NCBI GenBank assembly: GCA_025617375.2
Contig: JAMYGW020000014.1
Span: 372,001 to 436,000 of the forward strand
DNA from: Acarospora socialis
Taxonomy: Eukaryota > Ascomycota > Lecanoromycetes > Acarosporales > Acarosporaceae
Length of the DNA: 64,000 nt
Direction of reading: 5' to 3'
Position 1 is the stretch's first letter; each line of letters starts with the position of its first letter. Made by a program: the position numbers and the translations under genes. This document shows, piece by piece, positions 35,747 through 48,239 of this stretch. The notes below the pieces were generated by a model. It made no database searches and was not told where the DNA came from. It worked only from the letters and a program-made list of their open reading frames with translations.

Positions 35747-38700
35747 TTGTACGCTCAGGATGGCGTTCCCCTACCTTCAGCTCTCTCTTCCAGGGCTGCT
35801 GGAGAACCCGGTCCCCAGAGCAATCGCTCTACTAGCTCGAGACGGGGTCTCACGCGTCGAGCGTGCCCACGTAGCATCCTCGTCGTGCTCTCAAGACCTG
35901 GCTCGTCTTCCTACCACCCGTCGAGCTCTGTCCAGAAGCGCCTTTTCCTGGCCCTAAAGGTGTTCCAAGACGCCACCTACAACGTCTCCGTGCTCTCTGA
36001 AATGACACATATTGACCTTGGTAGCGTTCGAGACGGGCTGCACGCCATAGTGAAGGAGCACGCAATTTTCCACACCTTTTTTGATTACACCCGGGAAGGC
36101 GAACTCTGGCAGGTCTTGGGAAGCACAGAGGCACGGTTGGACATTCCGGCACATGACTTCTCATCCTGTGGTCGGTCCGCCGCGTGGAGCCGCGTGCGAG
36201 AGGTCTTACAGACCAGTGTCGATGAGCCCTTCAGCGTCCAAATGCTCCCTCTGCTTCGATGCATCATTTTCAAGGTGTCAGGAAGCCGCGTGCTTGTGTA
36301 TGTGAACATGCATCACGGCATCGCTGACGAGAAGTCTCTTGAGCTGTTCATGGCCGACTTGTCTGCCAGAGCCACCGCGCATTATCCCCGCTGATCCAAA
36401 GGCCAATATCTCTGCCGCCAACGCCGCACAATACGTGGACTACTGCGTCGAGGAGCGACAGTGACTGGCCAATGTCGGCGTCGTGGATGGCACTTCGAGC
36501 TTCTGGAAGGGCTACCTTCGCAACATGAGCGCGATGGTCCTGCCTATCTCGCGCGCCCCAGCCCTGCCAAAGCCGGCCGTAAGGTCGCACAGCCACACAC
36601 ACCTTCCTCGTCCTGAGCCATACATTCGCCTGGGCGAACGTAGCAGCCGTTACAGACTTTTCCGTCCATCTGACCTTCTTCGAGATACTCCTGATGAGAT
36701 GCTGGGGTGACTCCGAGCCGAGCTTCTTGGTGCCAATTTCTCAAAGACGTCCCGGCTGGAGGGAGCCCCTGTACGGTTGCTTCCTAAATACTGTCCCGAT
36801 ACGCGTGTATGTGGTTGCTTCGTCTGCCCTGGAGAGTAATCTCGTATGCTGAGTATCAGTTGGAACGCGGTGAAGGTCATGGACAGGTCCTTCACTGCGT
36901 ACTACTCAATCCTGGAAGCTGTAGGTTTTAAACTTGATGATTTTAGGTTATGTATATCTACTACAAGGAAGCTTCTACACGCCCGCTTAGTCACACCGAT
37001 CACAGTCACGTGCTCCGTACAGACGAAGCCAATATTCGCTCTGACCTTCTCTCTCACCCTCCGCCACGATGGGGAGCACGATGTTGTGAGCTTGGCAGTG
37101 ATGTCAGCAAAGTCCCGGACAATGCAGTTTGGAGACTCTGCGAGCACTACGAGACGCTCATCCGCTCGTTCGACGGAAGCAGGCCCAACTGCGGTTGTGG
37201 GCAACATCGACATTCTCAAGGCAACAGAACGTGATCGCCTCCAGAAGCTCCGGGAGCAACAGGTCTCCCCTCGCGAAGAATGATTCAGTACACAAATTAT
37301 TGAAGGGAGAGTCTATGAGAACCCGGAGCGCATTGCATGCTGCATTGAGGCGAGCTCCACCACCACCTACCGCGAACTCTGGGCCCTGGTAACATGTCTT
37401 TCTGAAGAGCCTTTACGTTTCTACTCGCAAAAGGATGACGGTCTGCCGCTGTTCATAGAGCTTGGAGAGGAGCAGATCGCATCTTGGTCGCCACCCTGAG
37501 GGCCGGATTTGCATATGTCCCATTGGATGTCAAATGGCCCGCTCGGCGAACCGCTACGATCATCCAGAGCTGCACCTTTCAAGTCTTTGTGGTGTCTTCG
37601 AAAGGCGACCCCGCGTACAATCTGGCGCTCGAGGGGGTGTTGGCTGAACTTGTGAAGGCTGGAACCGCAGTCAGGCTACATCGCGTGGCGGGCAATCTCC
37701 ACTCGAGTCCAGGAGGTTCGCAGAAGATGCCTGTCGTGGGTGCTTCAGACCTCGCATACGTGTTGTACACAAGCGGTTCAATGGAGGTGCCCAAGGGCAG
37801 GAAGACTGAGCATAGGGCTCTGGACAACGCCTTGCGAGAGCATTGTCGCATCTACCGGCTCCGTTCAATCAGTAAGCTGCTCCAGCTGGCTCAGTGAACG
37901 TCCGATGTGTCTCTCTTAGACATCCTGGATACTCTTTCCACGGGAGCCAACTTGTGCATTGATGCGCAAGATCATCTCCTGCCGCGGCTCGAAGAAGCGG
38001 TGAATCTGATGGGTTTGACGCACATCGCCACTACTCCCACCATAGCCGGACCATTACGCCCAGAAAGGACACCCAGCCTCGAGAAGCTGGCCATTGGAAA
38101 GGAGCCGATGACTCGGGCTGTACAGCAGACCAGGTGTTTCCTTCTTGTTAACGTGTCCCCTAACCTAGTGATTTTCCAGGGAATCTAGCGAGACTTACGG
38201 ACAATGGGAATATCCAGTACCTCGGCCGGAGCTACAATCAGGTAAAGCTGCGCGGACAGCAGATTGTGTTCCAGGAGATCGAGTACCTAGTTAGCTCTCA
38301 TTCCGACATACGCTCGGCGGTCGCTCTGCTCATCCAGAAGGAGAATTTCCAGGCACTATGCGCAGCTTTCCCTACAAATACCCCTGCACAGCCGAGAGCT
38401 TCTGTTTCCGTGGTCAGGCCGTAGTGCCTCAACTCCATGAATTGGCCAAGGGGTTTCTTCCAAGCTACGCGGTGACTTCATATTGGGTGCTATTGTCCTC
38501 GGTCCCAATTGACCGAAATGGTAAAGTATACCGTCGGAGGGCCGGTGGCTTGATCTCTGCGCTGTCTTTGGAAGAGCTGGGCAGTTTCACTCTTGGGAAG
38601 GAGAAGACGGATTATCCCGGACCTCCTTAGGAGACCGAGAGGGAGTAGATTATTATGAAATGCGTCAGAGAACTTCTGAGTGTGGGCGAGGTATAAAAGA

Positions 38701-39280
38701 GTAGCAATTTCTTTGCCCTCTCGGGTGATTCAATTTAGGCCATCCGGCTGTGTGCCCTTGCGAGCAACTGTGGCGTATGATTTTCCATCAACGACATCTA
38801 TCAGCACCCGACCATCGGACAACTTGCGCATCTGGCTCGGGCCGCGCAAAAGCCACTGCACCCTCATTCGTACGAATCTGGGACAATCCCAGCAACACCG
38901 GTCATGGATTGGTTCTTTTGCACTGCCGAAAAGAAACCCCGAGTGGTTCTGTCAAACGTCCCTGCTCAAGATGAATGACGCAGTCAACCTGGAAAGGATA
39001 GAATCCGCCTGGGAAGCCATCCTCCGCGCCCATCCCATGCTGCGCATGCGACATTCCAGGTTGCAGAACTTGGACACAGTGGAGCTTTCAGACCGTCACG
39101 AGCGAGAAAGCTACACCGTTGTCAAACGGCAGTTCGCGACTCTGGGAGCCTTGCTGGATAGTATCGCCGACGTCGCTTCGAGCGGACTTTCCATCCCTGT
39201 TCATGTCATATGGCCAGGTGTCGGAACTCGTCTACACAGATCTCCCACGCCTGGGCCTAGAGCCGGCGAGGAATAAGAAC
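35747..39280 (+). pseudogene. NRPS fossil: module 3 relic (C, partial A, T, E)
   Basis: The condensation active-site motif is MHHGIADE (about 36307-36330). Adenylation motif A3 appears as YVLYTSGSMEVPKG near 37757, with A8-like GRSYNQVKLRGQQ near 38221 and A10 (DRNGKVYRR) near 38511. The middle of the A domain is shortened. A thiolation motif (FFALSGDSI) lies near 38707, then a segment with ATPVMDWFF and LESAW/ILRAHP-type sequence marks the start of an epimerisation domain. Confidence 0.7.
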
Positions 39281-41995
39281 ATTGTACCCGCCACGGACAT
39301 GCAGAGCAGTATGATTCTTGCCAGTCAAGCATCCGGATCCTACCCCGAATTCTTTCAGCTATCGCATCAGCGGCACTTTCGAAGTTGACCGATTCACCAA
39401 TGCTTGGAGCGACGTGGTCTCCAAGCATACGTCCCTGCGGTCCGTATTTGTGTCTTGCAACATGTATAGTACAGCCCTGCGAAACGAGATCCTCCAAGTC
39501 ATCCTGAAACCAGAACGTTCCTGTCTTGCTTATTCGTTCAGTCCACCTCCGACATCCAATAGGCTGGAGTTTCTATACGGCCGACCGCTGATGCAGGCGT
39601 ATCTCTACGAAGTTGCAGAGGGGGTTTTCCGATCTACCTGGGACTACCATCACGCACTGCTCGATGGATGGTCTGTTAAACTGGTCATGCACGACTTTGA
39701 AGAAGCGTACCTGGAGCGTGGCGGGCATCCGGCGGTCCAATTCGAGGAGGTTCGAAGCAAGTTGCTGCAGGCCAAGGCTGAAACCAGCGTGCGGAATTCT
39801 TGAAAGGCCGACCTCGAGGGCGTACCGCCGATGTGTCTGCTGGATTTTTGGCAACCCGGCCACGTGCGGGATGAGAAACCTCTCGACAGGCGATATGCCA
39901 CCAGCCTCCCCTGTCGGCTGAAAACCCTCGAAGCTTGGGCCGCATCTGAATCGACGACGGTGTTGACCCTTATGCGCGCGGCCTGGGCCTTGACCCTGTC
40001 ATACTTTACCGGCGAACACGATGTCACCTTTGGCGTGCTGGGCATCAAGATCTGGCCAAAGTTAACGCAAAGTATTCTTTCGCTGATTGCGAACGAGACC
40101 CTATCGCCACGGCAGATCTACCGAGTAACGGGCAAGAAGGACCTCTTCACGACCACATTACTGTATCAGAGTCACCCCAAGTCCGTCCCGAATGCGAGAC
40201 TACCCTTCAACATGGACATGGTTGATTGCCATGAGACCTCGGACGTTCCTCTCAACGTGTTGGTGGAAGACCATGGGACCGGCTGTGTGCACGTAGCCGC
40301 ACTGTTGCACGGAAGGCAATTGTCGACTGGATTTCTTGCTGACCTCTTCGCAGCGTTCGGCATGGCGCTCGCGTGGATCGGTGAGCCGGAGGCCAGACAG
40401 GAGGCCAATGCTGGGGCTGGTGTGATAAGCGCGCCTGCACAATGAACAGTCGAAGAACGTGGCCGCGGGGCCCGAGTTCTGGGATTCCAAGTGAGGCCTT
40501 TCAGTCTGGCAACTGTTCGCGCAGAAAGCCGCCGAGGCGCCAGAGAGCCCTGCTTTGGAGTTCTACCGCAGTCACGGTGTCGAGATTGTGCCTCCGAGGA
40601 CCTACTGCTGAGGGTGGAGCAGGGTGCCCAATGCCTCTCCTTGAATGGCGTCCGACGTGGGGACCGGGTTGCCTTGTATCCGGATAAGTCTCCTGCGACG
40701 GTTTGCAGCATCCTGGCTGTGATCCAGCTGGGGGCGGCGTTTGTACCCATTCTTCTGGACAATCCCGAGGAACGCGTGACGGCGTTGATGCAGGAAGCTC
40801 CGCCAAGACTGGTCAGTCTGCCTCCGGACCACCTGAGCAAGCTCTCCACCTCGAATCAACGCGTGTTGTATTCCGAAGACGTCTTCAGCTTGCAACCACA
40901 ATTACGCCGTGTCTATCTGCCACGCGTCTCCTGCAACCCCGATGAAGTCGCTGCCATCCTCCTCACAAGCGGAACGACTGGTGTTCCGAAGGGTGTATGC
41001 ATGCCCCCCGACAGCTCGCTGGGTACGCGCTCACGAAGGCCGAAGCATATCGGTACGGCGAGCAAAGCCGCATTCTCTTTTTTGCCAGCTACGTGTATGA
41101 CTTCTTCATCGCGGACGTTTTGGCGTCTATGCTCGGGGCCACTGTCTGCATGGCATCGCATCAGGAGAAAGTTGATGACCTAACGCTGCTGCTCAACCGA
41201 TCAAGATCAACGGCGGGCAATCTGACACCGTCCGTGGCCACTGCTGAATTCCGATGAGCCGCCTTGTCTGGACTCTATCGTTTTATTTAAACTAGCCGGA
41301 CTCAACAGCCATGGCTTTCCTTGCGAGCCCTTACTCGCAAAACAGTCTCAGGTACAACGCACATTTGTTTTTGAAGATGTACTTCTTCCCATTCTCCGGA
41401 CTGATGAGCTTTAGGGGACCAGAGCGCCTTTGATTCAATGGGAAGAGTCTTGTATTTAGGTCGAAAGGACCATCAGGTCAAGATTCACGGGCAGAGACTT
41501 GAGCTGGCGGAAATCGAGGCCGCTCTGGGCGAGATTGGACATGCCGTGATAGTCATGCTCCTGCAGACCGCTTCAAATCAGCCTCAGCTTGTTGCGTTCT
41601 TCAGACTTGACGCACCGTCCCTAAGCCGTGACAGTAAGGTGGTTTCCGCGTCCTGTGAGGCGCAGCTTCTATGTCGGTCGTTGGAAAGTGTAGCGTGTCA
41701 GAAATTCCCTTGCTACATGGTTCCTTGATGTTTGTGCTAGTGCGCCAGATCCCGTTGACTTTGAATGGGAAAGTCGATCGATACCGTCTGTACCGACTCT
41801 TTGAGAATGGAACCATACCCGCCACGCGTGAATCCGAGGAAGAAGCCATACCGTTGCCGCAGCCGAGGGGAACGGCTACTGAAGCCCGGTTGTGTCAGAT
41901 ACTTGCTGAGATGTTTGAAGTGTCCAACATCTCCGTCAACTAGGATCTGTTCTCAGGAATACTCGATTCGACTTTGCCGATGCAGCTTGCAGCTC
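39278..41995 (+). pseudogene. NRPS fossil: module 4 relic (C, A, T)
   Basis: The condensation-domain start is PATDMQSSM (about 39287), with active-site HHALLDGWS (about 39650-39676) and a long C-terminal half to about 40440. Adenylation A3 (LLTSGTTGVPKG) lies near 40958, A4 (FASYVYDFF) near 41087, A8 (GRKDHQVKIHGQRLEL) near 41459 and A10 (LNGKVDRYRL) near 41761. Thiolation LFSGILDSTLPMQL ends near 41990. Confidence 0.75.
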
Positions 41996-42179
41996 GTCTT
42001 CGAGAGACCTTCGGGCTCCCGATCCGTCTGGACTGGATCCTGCAAACTCGCACGATCTGCGGTCTGGCGGCCGAATCGATTCAACCAGCAGCACGGTGGT
42101 GAACGGGAACACTGTAGACTCCCCACTTTGCGAGTAGCGTGATCCTGATGTTATAGATGCCATCACCCCTTTCTCCAGA

Positions 42180-42792
42180 TCCCTAGCATCAAAGAGGCTC
42201 TTCTGTCTTCATCCTGTCTCTGGACTGTCATGTGATTTCCGAAGCATCCCCCTCTTCCTCCTCGAGCTCAGCGTCATCGGCGTTAACGATTCACGCTCTG
42301 AAGAACAGGCTGCTTGCCGGAGAATACGTGAAAGTGCTAGGGTATGTATAAGTATGGCTGAGTGCAATCTTCTGGGCTACTCTTTCGGCGCCCACGTCGC
42401 GATCAAGATCGCCCGGCTCCTGCGAGCTCAACTATTCGACGCCAAGCTCATTGTTGTCAATTCGTCGGTCGAACCCCGGACGAAAGAACGATTAAGAAAT
42501 CCCGTCCGTGTTGTTGCCGTCTTCCAAGACGTGAAGCAGAATGTGGAACCTCGGAGCAAGTCGAGACGGTGAAGGAAAGGATGCCGCCCTTACACTGCTC
42601 CAGACCGAGGTCGCGCAAAACTTGCGACTCCTAAGAGCATATCAGATGTCCCGCTACACGGGACAAGGGACGCTCTTGAAAGTTTTGGGGATTCTGAATA
42701 ATGAGAGGAGGTATGAGGAAGATAGAATCAATGAAAATAATGATCTGGTGCCGTCTGGATATGTGATAGGCTTGAGGTGGATGTACATGTGA
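42180..42792 (+). pseudogene. NRPS fossil: terminal thioesterase relic
   Basis: The nucleophile-elbow motif LLGYSFGAHVAIKIARLL (about 42366-42420) matches the GxSxG of type I NRPS thioesterases, which release the peptide by hydrolysis or cyclisation. It follows the last thiolation motif at the expected distance, so the 3' end of the gene is still represented. Confidence 0.65.
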
Positions 42793-44300
42793 GAGTTGGA
42801 GTTGGAGTCTAGAGGCAATTTGCTGCTGTAGGTGTTGGTAAGTCTCTAGGAATACTGTGAAGCCTTGAGCAAGGAGATATGCGTGCGGTCCTTTCATGCA
42901 TGAAAGATGTAGCTCGTAAAGAAGCGTGTGGTCAAAAGGGCCCCGTGAGAGTGAAATCGTTTTTGCTGCTCCGTACTTTTAGCTCTTTCAATCGGAATTT
43001 TGACCCAAATTGAAGGAGGGAACACCTGGGCTGTGTTGTGTGGAGCCGTCTTTGATGACTCCATTGATATGAGGATGTTAGGTGCTATGAGTGGTATCTC
43101 TCGTGGTGAATTATTCAATGGTTTATAGCCAGTCTCGTTGTGGGCAAACTCGCGATTTTCGATCTACACCTAACTCGCACATGTTCTCACCGTGAAGGGC
43201 GAGCTGTGTAAGTGGACGCCAACAATGACTCAGGGTATCTTATCTATATATCGGCCGTAACTAACCACAAGAGCGACAGATCGGGGCAACGAATCGTCAT
43301 GCTCTCATTGAATCCACTCTACAACACGATATCGATAATAATATGGCGAAGACGTCGGACGAGAAGCAGCGAGTCGAATTGAAGGAAGCTACGCTACGAA
43401 TAGCCAAGCGGGAGTTCGGTTTGGATATACTTGAGAACCACTATCAACTCGGCTAGGGAGATCATTACGGACTGTATCGGAAGGACCAATTGCCGTCCAA
43501 AGAGGATCAACAATGCGGGCTGAACGAGGAGATGACCCTGGAATTGAAACCTGACCGACATAGGTGTTGGTCGGAAGGCACAGTACGTGGAATTGCTACC
43601 ATGATTAGCCGAAAGCAACGGGCATTCCGCAACATGTGAACACAGTTCAGAAAGTCAGAATGGATAATGATCAGGAGAGAGTTCAAGGCGTCAGTGTGCT
43701 GTTATCTCTGCATCACACCGCAAATACGGAGAGCTAACGATGCTTGCTATGGTAGAGGAGGATGATCAGTTGTCCCGGGCTATTGCTATGATTATGAATG
43801 TTATGACATCTGTCTATGTGGCCAACATGTTGATAACCCATGCTGATCTCTGGCTACTGGCGAGGGAGGTTTCAATATGGTCTCTGACATGATGAAACAT
43901 GCTTGATTGAGAAGTGCTGGATATTAGGCTGATCGTATATTGGTGCATGTTACAACCCGGTCGGTCATAATCATCCATGCCGCCTCATTCTTTGTTCATC
44001 GCTCGAAGACTTCCTTACGTTGTTCAGCCTGTCCAGGGTAGTTGAACAGTTTGCACATCCACAACAGCGGGGTGCTTGTTCCGGTCGATCAACTTGGCGG
44101 CAGGGAACTTGCAGTTGATGGTCATGAGAATTCACATCATGTATGGGCTTTGAGAGTTCCCTTGTTTTCCTCATCCCATATGCAACGCTCCCCCAACCTT
44201 TGATTAGGTGTCGCCGTGAATGTCAGCTGCCCATCCTCGAGGATATTCAACTGTCTCTGAACTCTCCCAGTTATCAACGGAACACTATCATCTCCATCCC
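42793..44300. other. Gene-free or eroded stretch
   Basis: A short plus-strand piece from the ATG at 43343 (charged, about 37 codons) and its continuation near 43460-43615 look like remnants of a coding exon, but nothing is recognisable. The rest has no supported gene. Confidence 0.3.
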
Positions 44301-44750
44301 ACTGCTGCAGCAGCAGCCCAGATATCCATCCCAAATCTCTCCATGTTACCTAACAGCATTGTTCCATCGGTTTCCTTTATGGGCCCCTGGGGATTTTGTT
44401 TTTGCTTAAGGAGTCTCTTCGTCCATGTTACTGTTTCCTCGTCATAGTCCAAGGGTTGTCGACTTTCTCTCTCCGCGCTGGTGCTCATGCCCCAAAGCTG
44501 GCTGGTGAATGCTGCTTTGCTCCTGCGCCGTGTCCCTGTCCTTCCTCTGACTGAACAGGCATCCTGTTGTCGCCTCACTCTGCAATACTGACTGTTCAGT
44601 ATTTGTCATTAACTTCAGATCCAGTAACTGGGTCTGGTCAACCTTCATGCCACTCGTCGACTTCCCAGCTTTGTTGTTAACGGGAAGATTGTCCAATAGG
44701 TGGCGCTTGTAGCTGGCTGAGCTGTTCCGCTGAGCTCGTCCCACTGCGCG
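44300..44750 (-). pseudogene. Coding-like relic, unassigned
   Basis: Two minus-strand frames (44578-44288 and 44744-44442) overlap and have coding-like composition; one holds LDYDEETVTWTKRLLKQ. No family is recognised and the frames are not joined by an obvious intron. Confidence 0.25.
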
Positions 44751-44944
44751 TGTTCTTCAAGGTAGACTTAAGCCGTCATCTAGCCGGCCCAGGTAAGATA
44801 AGGTACTCAATGGCTGTTTCGCACCTGTTTGAGAGTCGTGTGAGTCTCAATACTCGGTTATTGACTGCCAGATTGATCTATGGTCTCGCTTTCCTTGTTC
44901 ATGACGTGTTGTACATTACAAGGTATCTTGAACACTAAACACGT

Positions 44945-45565
44945 GACCATAATTACGCTAGCCCTAACACAACCTACCTACCTCAACTCACGGTCCTCCA
45001 GTCCATCCTCTCGACAAAGCGCAACGCTGTTACATCATGTTCGGGGTCGGCTACCAATCTCATCGTTCCGCATACGCGCCGAAGGTATCCTCACCACTCT
45101 CACAATATGTCACCAATGCACATTCGCATCCCTTCCATTATTCTCCTCCGATATCGCCCCCACATTCTCCGCAAATGAACAGACCTACATCGCCTAAACG
45201 AGCAAGTGCTTCCAGTTCGCTGCTGCAAATGAAAGAGGGGCAAGAGGGAAGGAGATGGGAGGCAAGGGAGGAGCAGGTTTGGAGAGACCTTTCATCACGA
45301 AACAAATTACCGAACTGAGTGACTAACTGCAAGTTTGTAGATTTCGAGAATGAACCTTGTTCGAAGGCAGGCACGATCAAGACCTGAGCAGGCACGCACT
45401 ACGGCGGAGTCAGTCAACGTGTCCAAGAATGATGGAAGGCACCAGGAACCTGAAAATGGTGGGTTGTGACTGACAAATGGTTTCCCTTGCACACTGACCG
45501 AGAGTTTGGCATACAGATGATGCGAACGAGACCACCGAGTCACAGGCCTACGACATGGACATGTT
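44945..45565 (+). repeat. Dispersed repeat R2, copy 1
   Basis: This stretch is colinear with 57205-57870. Shared blocks include CAACGCTGTT and the following CATCATGTTCG, the stretch encoding (E)EQVxRDLSSxN, a GAGTGAC junction followed by an intron-like GCAAGTTTGTAG/ATTTGTAG, and a terminal GGTGGGTTGTG. The conserved RDLSS coding piece with a splice-like junction suggests a duplicated gene or an internal part of a transposon. Both copies are broken, and the family is not recognised. Confidence 0.5.
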
Positions 45566-47575
45566 GAATATCTAGCTTCTCTGGGCTCGGTTGCTACCAA
45601 ATGCCGTGCAATCCACTGTGTTCAATCCAGCTTCAGTGACTCTGGCCTACCTCATGTTCTCGTCTGTGTTCCGCTCTCATATCTGTACTCATAGACGCTG
45701 GCATTAATGCAGGCACAGGTACAGCTTCGACATTCTAACCCAAACACCGCTTCCCAACCATCGCGACACAACTCCAAACCAACAAGCACCTCCCGCTCAA
45801 AACAATCCAATCACGCCATCACCTGCGCCTCTAAACCCTGCACGACCGCGAGGGAATACGGAAAATCGACGAACCCGTTGGTCTGCCCAATCAACTTAGT
45901 CCTCTAGTGCCCTTGCTCAGGGCTGTGGTTCCGAGCGCTTGGTGGTTCCTTCCTAGCCGCCAATATCGGTTATTTTGGAGACAGACTATCCAGACCACCA
46001 CTGAGGCTCATTTGCAGCATGACAGCGGCCGCTGGGATAGCGTTTGTCAGCTGGCAGTTCCAAGTTACCCACAGAACAGCCGTCACCAGAGTTGTTGCCG
46101 TTCAAAATACTATTAGGGCTGTGTGGATGCTAACTTCAATTCCACATCTTGGATACGCTTCCGTTCTTCCTGCTACGAAGTAATGGATTGTATATGACTA
46201 TTAGACCCCTACTCCGACAACTCGAGTAGTCGCACAGCATTTGTAGGTACGCGTAATGTATTCTCTTCTTGCAACCTATAATCGTCTTACATTTAAACGA
46301 ACCAGTATCGATCCCGTACTCATCCGCTTAGACAAGTGTTTCACAGACAGTGTAAACTCCCAAGATCAGATCTCTGCATCTTACAGTATCGCAGGCCTTG
46401 CACGTAGAGAATAGGAGGTTCAATAGTCTGAGGGTATGATCAGAAACTTAAGGGAGTAGTGAAAGGCTCTGCCAGGACAGGATTCGATCGAGTCTTCGGA
46501 TAGAACCGCCCCTATCTCTGACTTTATCAAAGTCATTGAGCTATTTCTGTCCTCACCTACCGCAACCACTCTCATTTTGCTGTTTAGGCTAAGTCAACTG
46601 CTTTAGGCATGGCCAGATTCGGTTTCGGACCTGGGACCGGACGTACACAACAGCCGCCTCTTGTACGAGATAACGGGAATATGGGAAGAGGAAGTCACGG
46701 GAGGAGTTGATGCTGAGATTTAAAAACGGTTCAAGGTGGGCACCGCCGTCAAGCCGAAACCCATGAATGACAGTTTGGAAGAAGGCTACAGTATCTCAAT
46801 GATGGTCCAAAGGTCTGGGAGCCGCTGTGCGGGACCGAGAAAAGGTCGCAACCTTGTGGCAGTTGCTCGGTGTGCTAAGGAAATGTCCAAGGACAAGAAG
46901 TTGTGCTCTTTGACCAAGTTGTTGTAACCCGGTCGATAGCCCAAGCGAAAGAGTAGGGCCTACGTTGTACGTCTCAGCACCCTTACCCTGGTTTGAACGC
47001 AAGCAACATTCTCTTGCACCGATTGATGACATTGGGCCCAATCAACAAGAAGTCTTTCAATATCATGCGATTAGCTTGCACCAGGACTTCCGTTCAGGAT
47101 AGCCAGACGAACAATCCATAGTAAGAACTCTAGTTGATTCGTGGAAAAACCACAGAGAAACCAAGCTGAGAATGCAAAAGCCGACCATGAACACCCAACC
47201 GCTGGCGATCTTGCTTTTGCTTATAAAGAGAATCTGCTCGAGCCGAGATATTCAAGATACCTCGACCACAAACCAACTTGGACCCAATCACCCAGCCAGT
47301 GTAATAGCGAGTCTCGGACCGACCAACTGTAGATTGCTACATTGCCGACCTAACGTTTTCGGGCTCAACCGACCGATTGTCTTGCTAGGGGCCCGCCTAG
47401 GGAGGTGGTGACGGGTATGGTACCCGCATTCCTCGCTCGTTTGTCTTCTGGACCCAAGCGAACTTTCTTAATCAGACTCTGGTAACCTAGATACGGCATC
47501 ACTTACGAGAAGAAGAGCAAGACGTCTCTGGTATCTTTTTCATTTCAGCTATACTCACGTCAGTAACCGCAACAC
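45566..47575. other. Gene-free or eroded stretch
   Basis: A hydrophobic open piece around 45930-46185 on the plus strand could encode one or two membrane helices, but it has no start and no homology that I recognise. The rest is empty of motifs on both strands. Confidence 0.25.
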
Positions 47576-47579
47576 CATG

Positions 47580-48239
47580 TTACAGACAACAATCTAGTAA
47601 CATAAACATACCATCGGCGAGTTGAATACAGTCAACGTAGCGATTCCCCTCAGCGGTAAAACAGTCATCAAAAGGAAACTGTCTCTGAGAATGAGCAGAA
47701 CAGCCACTTGCGGCCGATTGGCCCGCCTCATCCTTGGCCCTGCCAGCGTCCTGTGGGATAGAGCAGGGGTTGGGAGGAGTCGTATGCTCTGCTTCGTGAT
47801 ACAGTCGCGGGCCGTAAAGCTCATCACCCTCACATGGGACCTCATGACAGAGAATGAGCCTCAGGCGTTCAAGTCGTTGTCGGATCCACGAGCATGGTGT
47901 ATCAGATGCTACCGCACAGGCTGGAGATGTTAGGGTACCGCCGGTCTGGGTATCGCGAGTCGGAGAGGAGTTGAAACAGCCCCGTTCCTCGTCAATTACT
48001 TCGAGAGTGTTGCGTCCCGTCATCATGTGATGTTTTTTTTGTCGTTGCATGCTAGAAGACAAAAAACCGTTGTAATAATCACAAAACCACTGTGTGAAGG
48101 GGAAGATGCAGAAAGACTTCCCGCAGTTAAAGATCAAGAAATTACCAGTAACGCTCCAGCACCCCAGTGGATCAGAAATGCAGATTGTGCTTGATGCAAG
48201 GGGAGCCATCAGCTGAGAGATCAGCAGTAATGCTTTCAA
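47580..48239 (-). CDS. Possible Cys-rich protein, uncertain
   Basis: The minus strand has a frame open for about 219 codons, with some twenty Cys residues. The first codon of the frame is TTG; the first ATG lies inside the frame, at the Met of Met-Ala-Pro-Leu-Ala. The hydrophobic start therefore cannot be called a signal peptide without an upstream exon. A GTAATT donor and a TTCTAG acceptor within the first third could remove a short intron. The plus strand also has long open pieces over the same interval, which lowers confidence. No family is recognised. Confidence 0.25.
   Translation of the reverse strand: MKALLLISQLMAPLASSTICISDPLGCWSVTGNFLIFNCGKSFCIFPFTQWFCDYYNGFLSSSMQRQKKHHMMTGRNTLEVIDEERGCFNSSPTRDTQTGGTLTSPACAVASDTPCSWIRQRLERLRLILCHEVPCEGDELYGPRLYHEAEHTTPPNPCSIPQDAGRAKDEAGQSAASGCSAHSQRQFPFDDCFTAEGNRYVDCIQLADGMFMLLDCCL

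Larger units (their letters stand above)
32361..42792 (+). pseudogene. Four-module NRPS fossil
   Basis: This is a non-ribosomal peptide synthetase relic of about 10.4 kb. Domain relics in order are A (C-terminal part)-T-C-A-T-C-A (partial)-T-E-C-A-T-TE, recognised from standard core motifs in scattered frames. Four modules with one epimerisation domain and a terminal thioesterase point to an ancestral tetrapeptide-like product with one D-residue; the product cannot be named. The gene is thoroughly broken, with a few dozen breaks, and parts of A1 and A3 are missing. Many catalytic motifs remain readable, so inactivation is probably moderately old. Local base composition stays GC-rich with normal CpG, unlike the tandem repeat at 25-28 kb. 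No tailoring or transporter genes accompany it. Confidence 0.85.

Noticed and set aside
47622-48196. Plus-strand reading frame opposite the Cys-rich minus-strand frame
   Set aside because: It starts with TTG, is interrupted by a stop and lacks motifs; neither strand is convincing.
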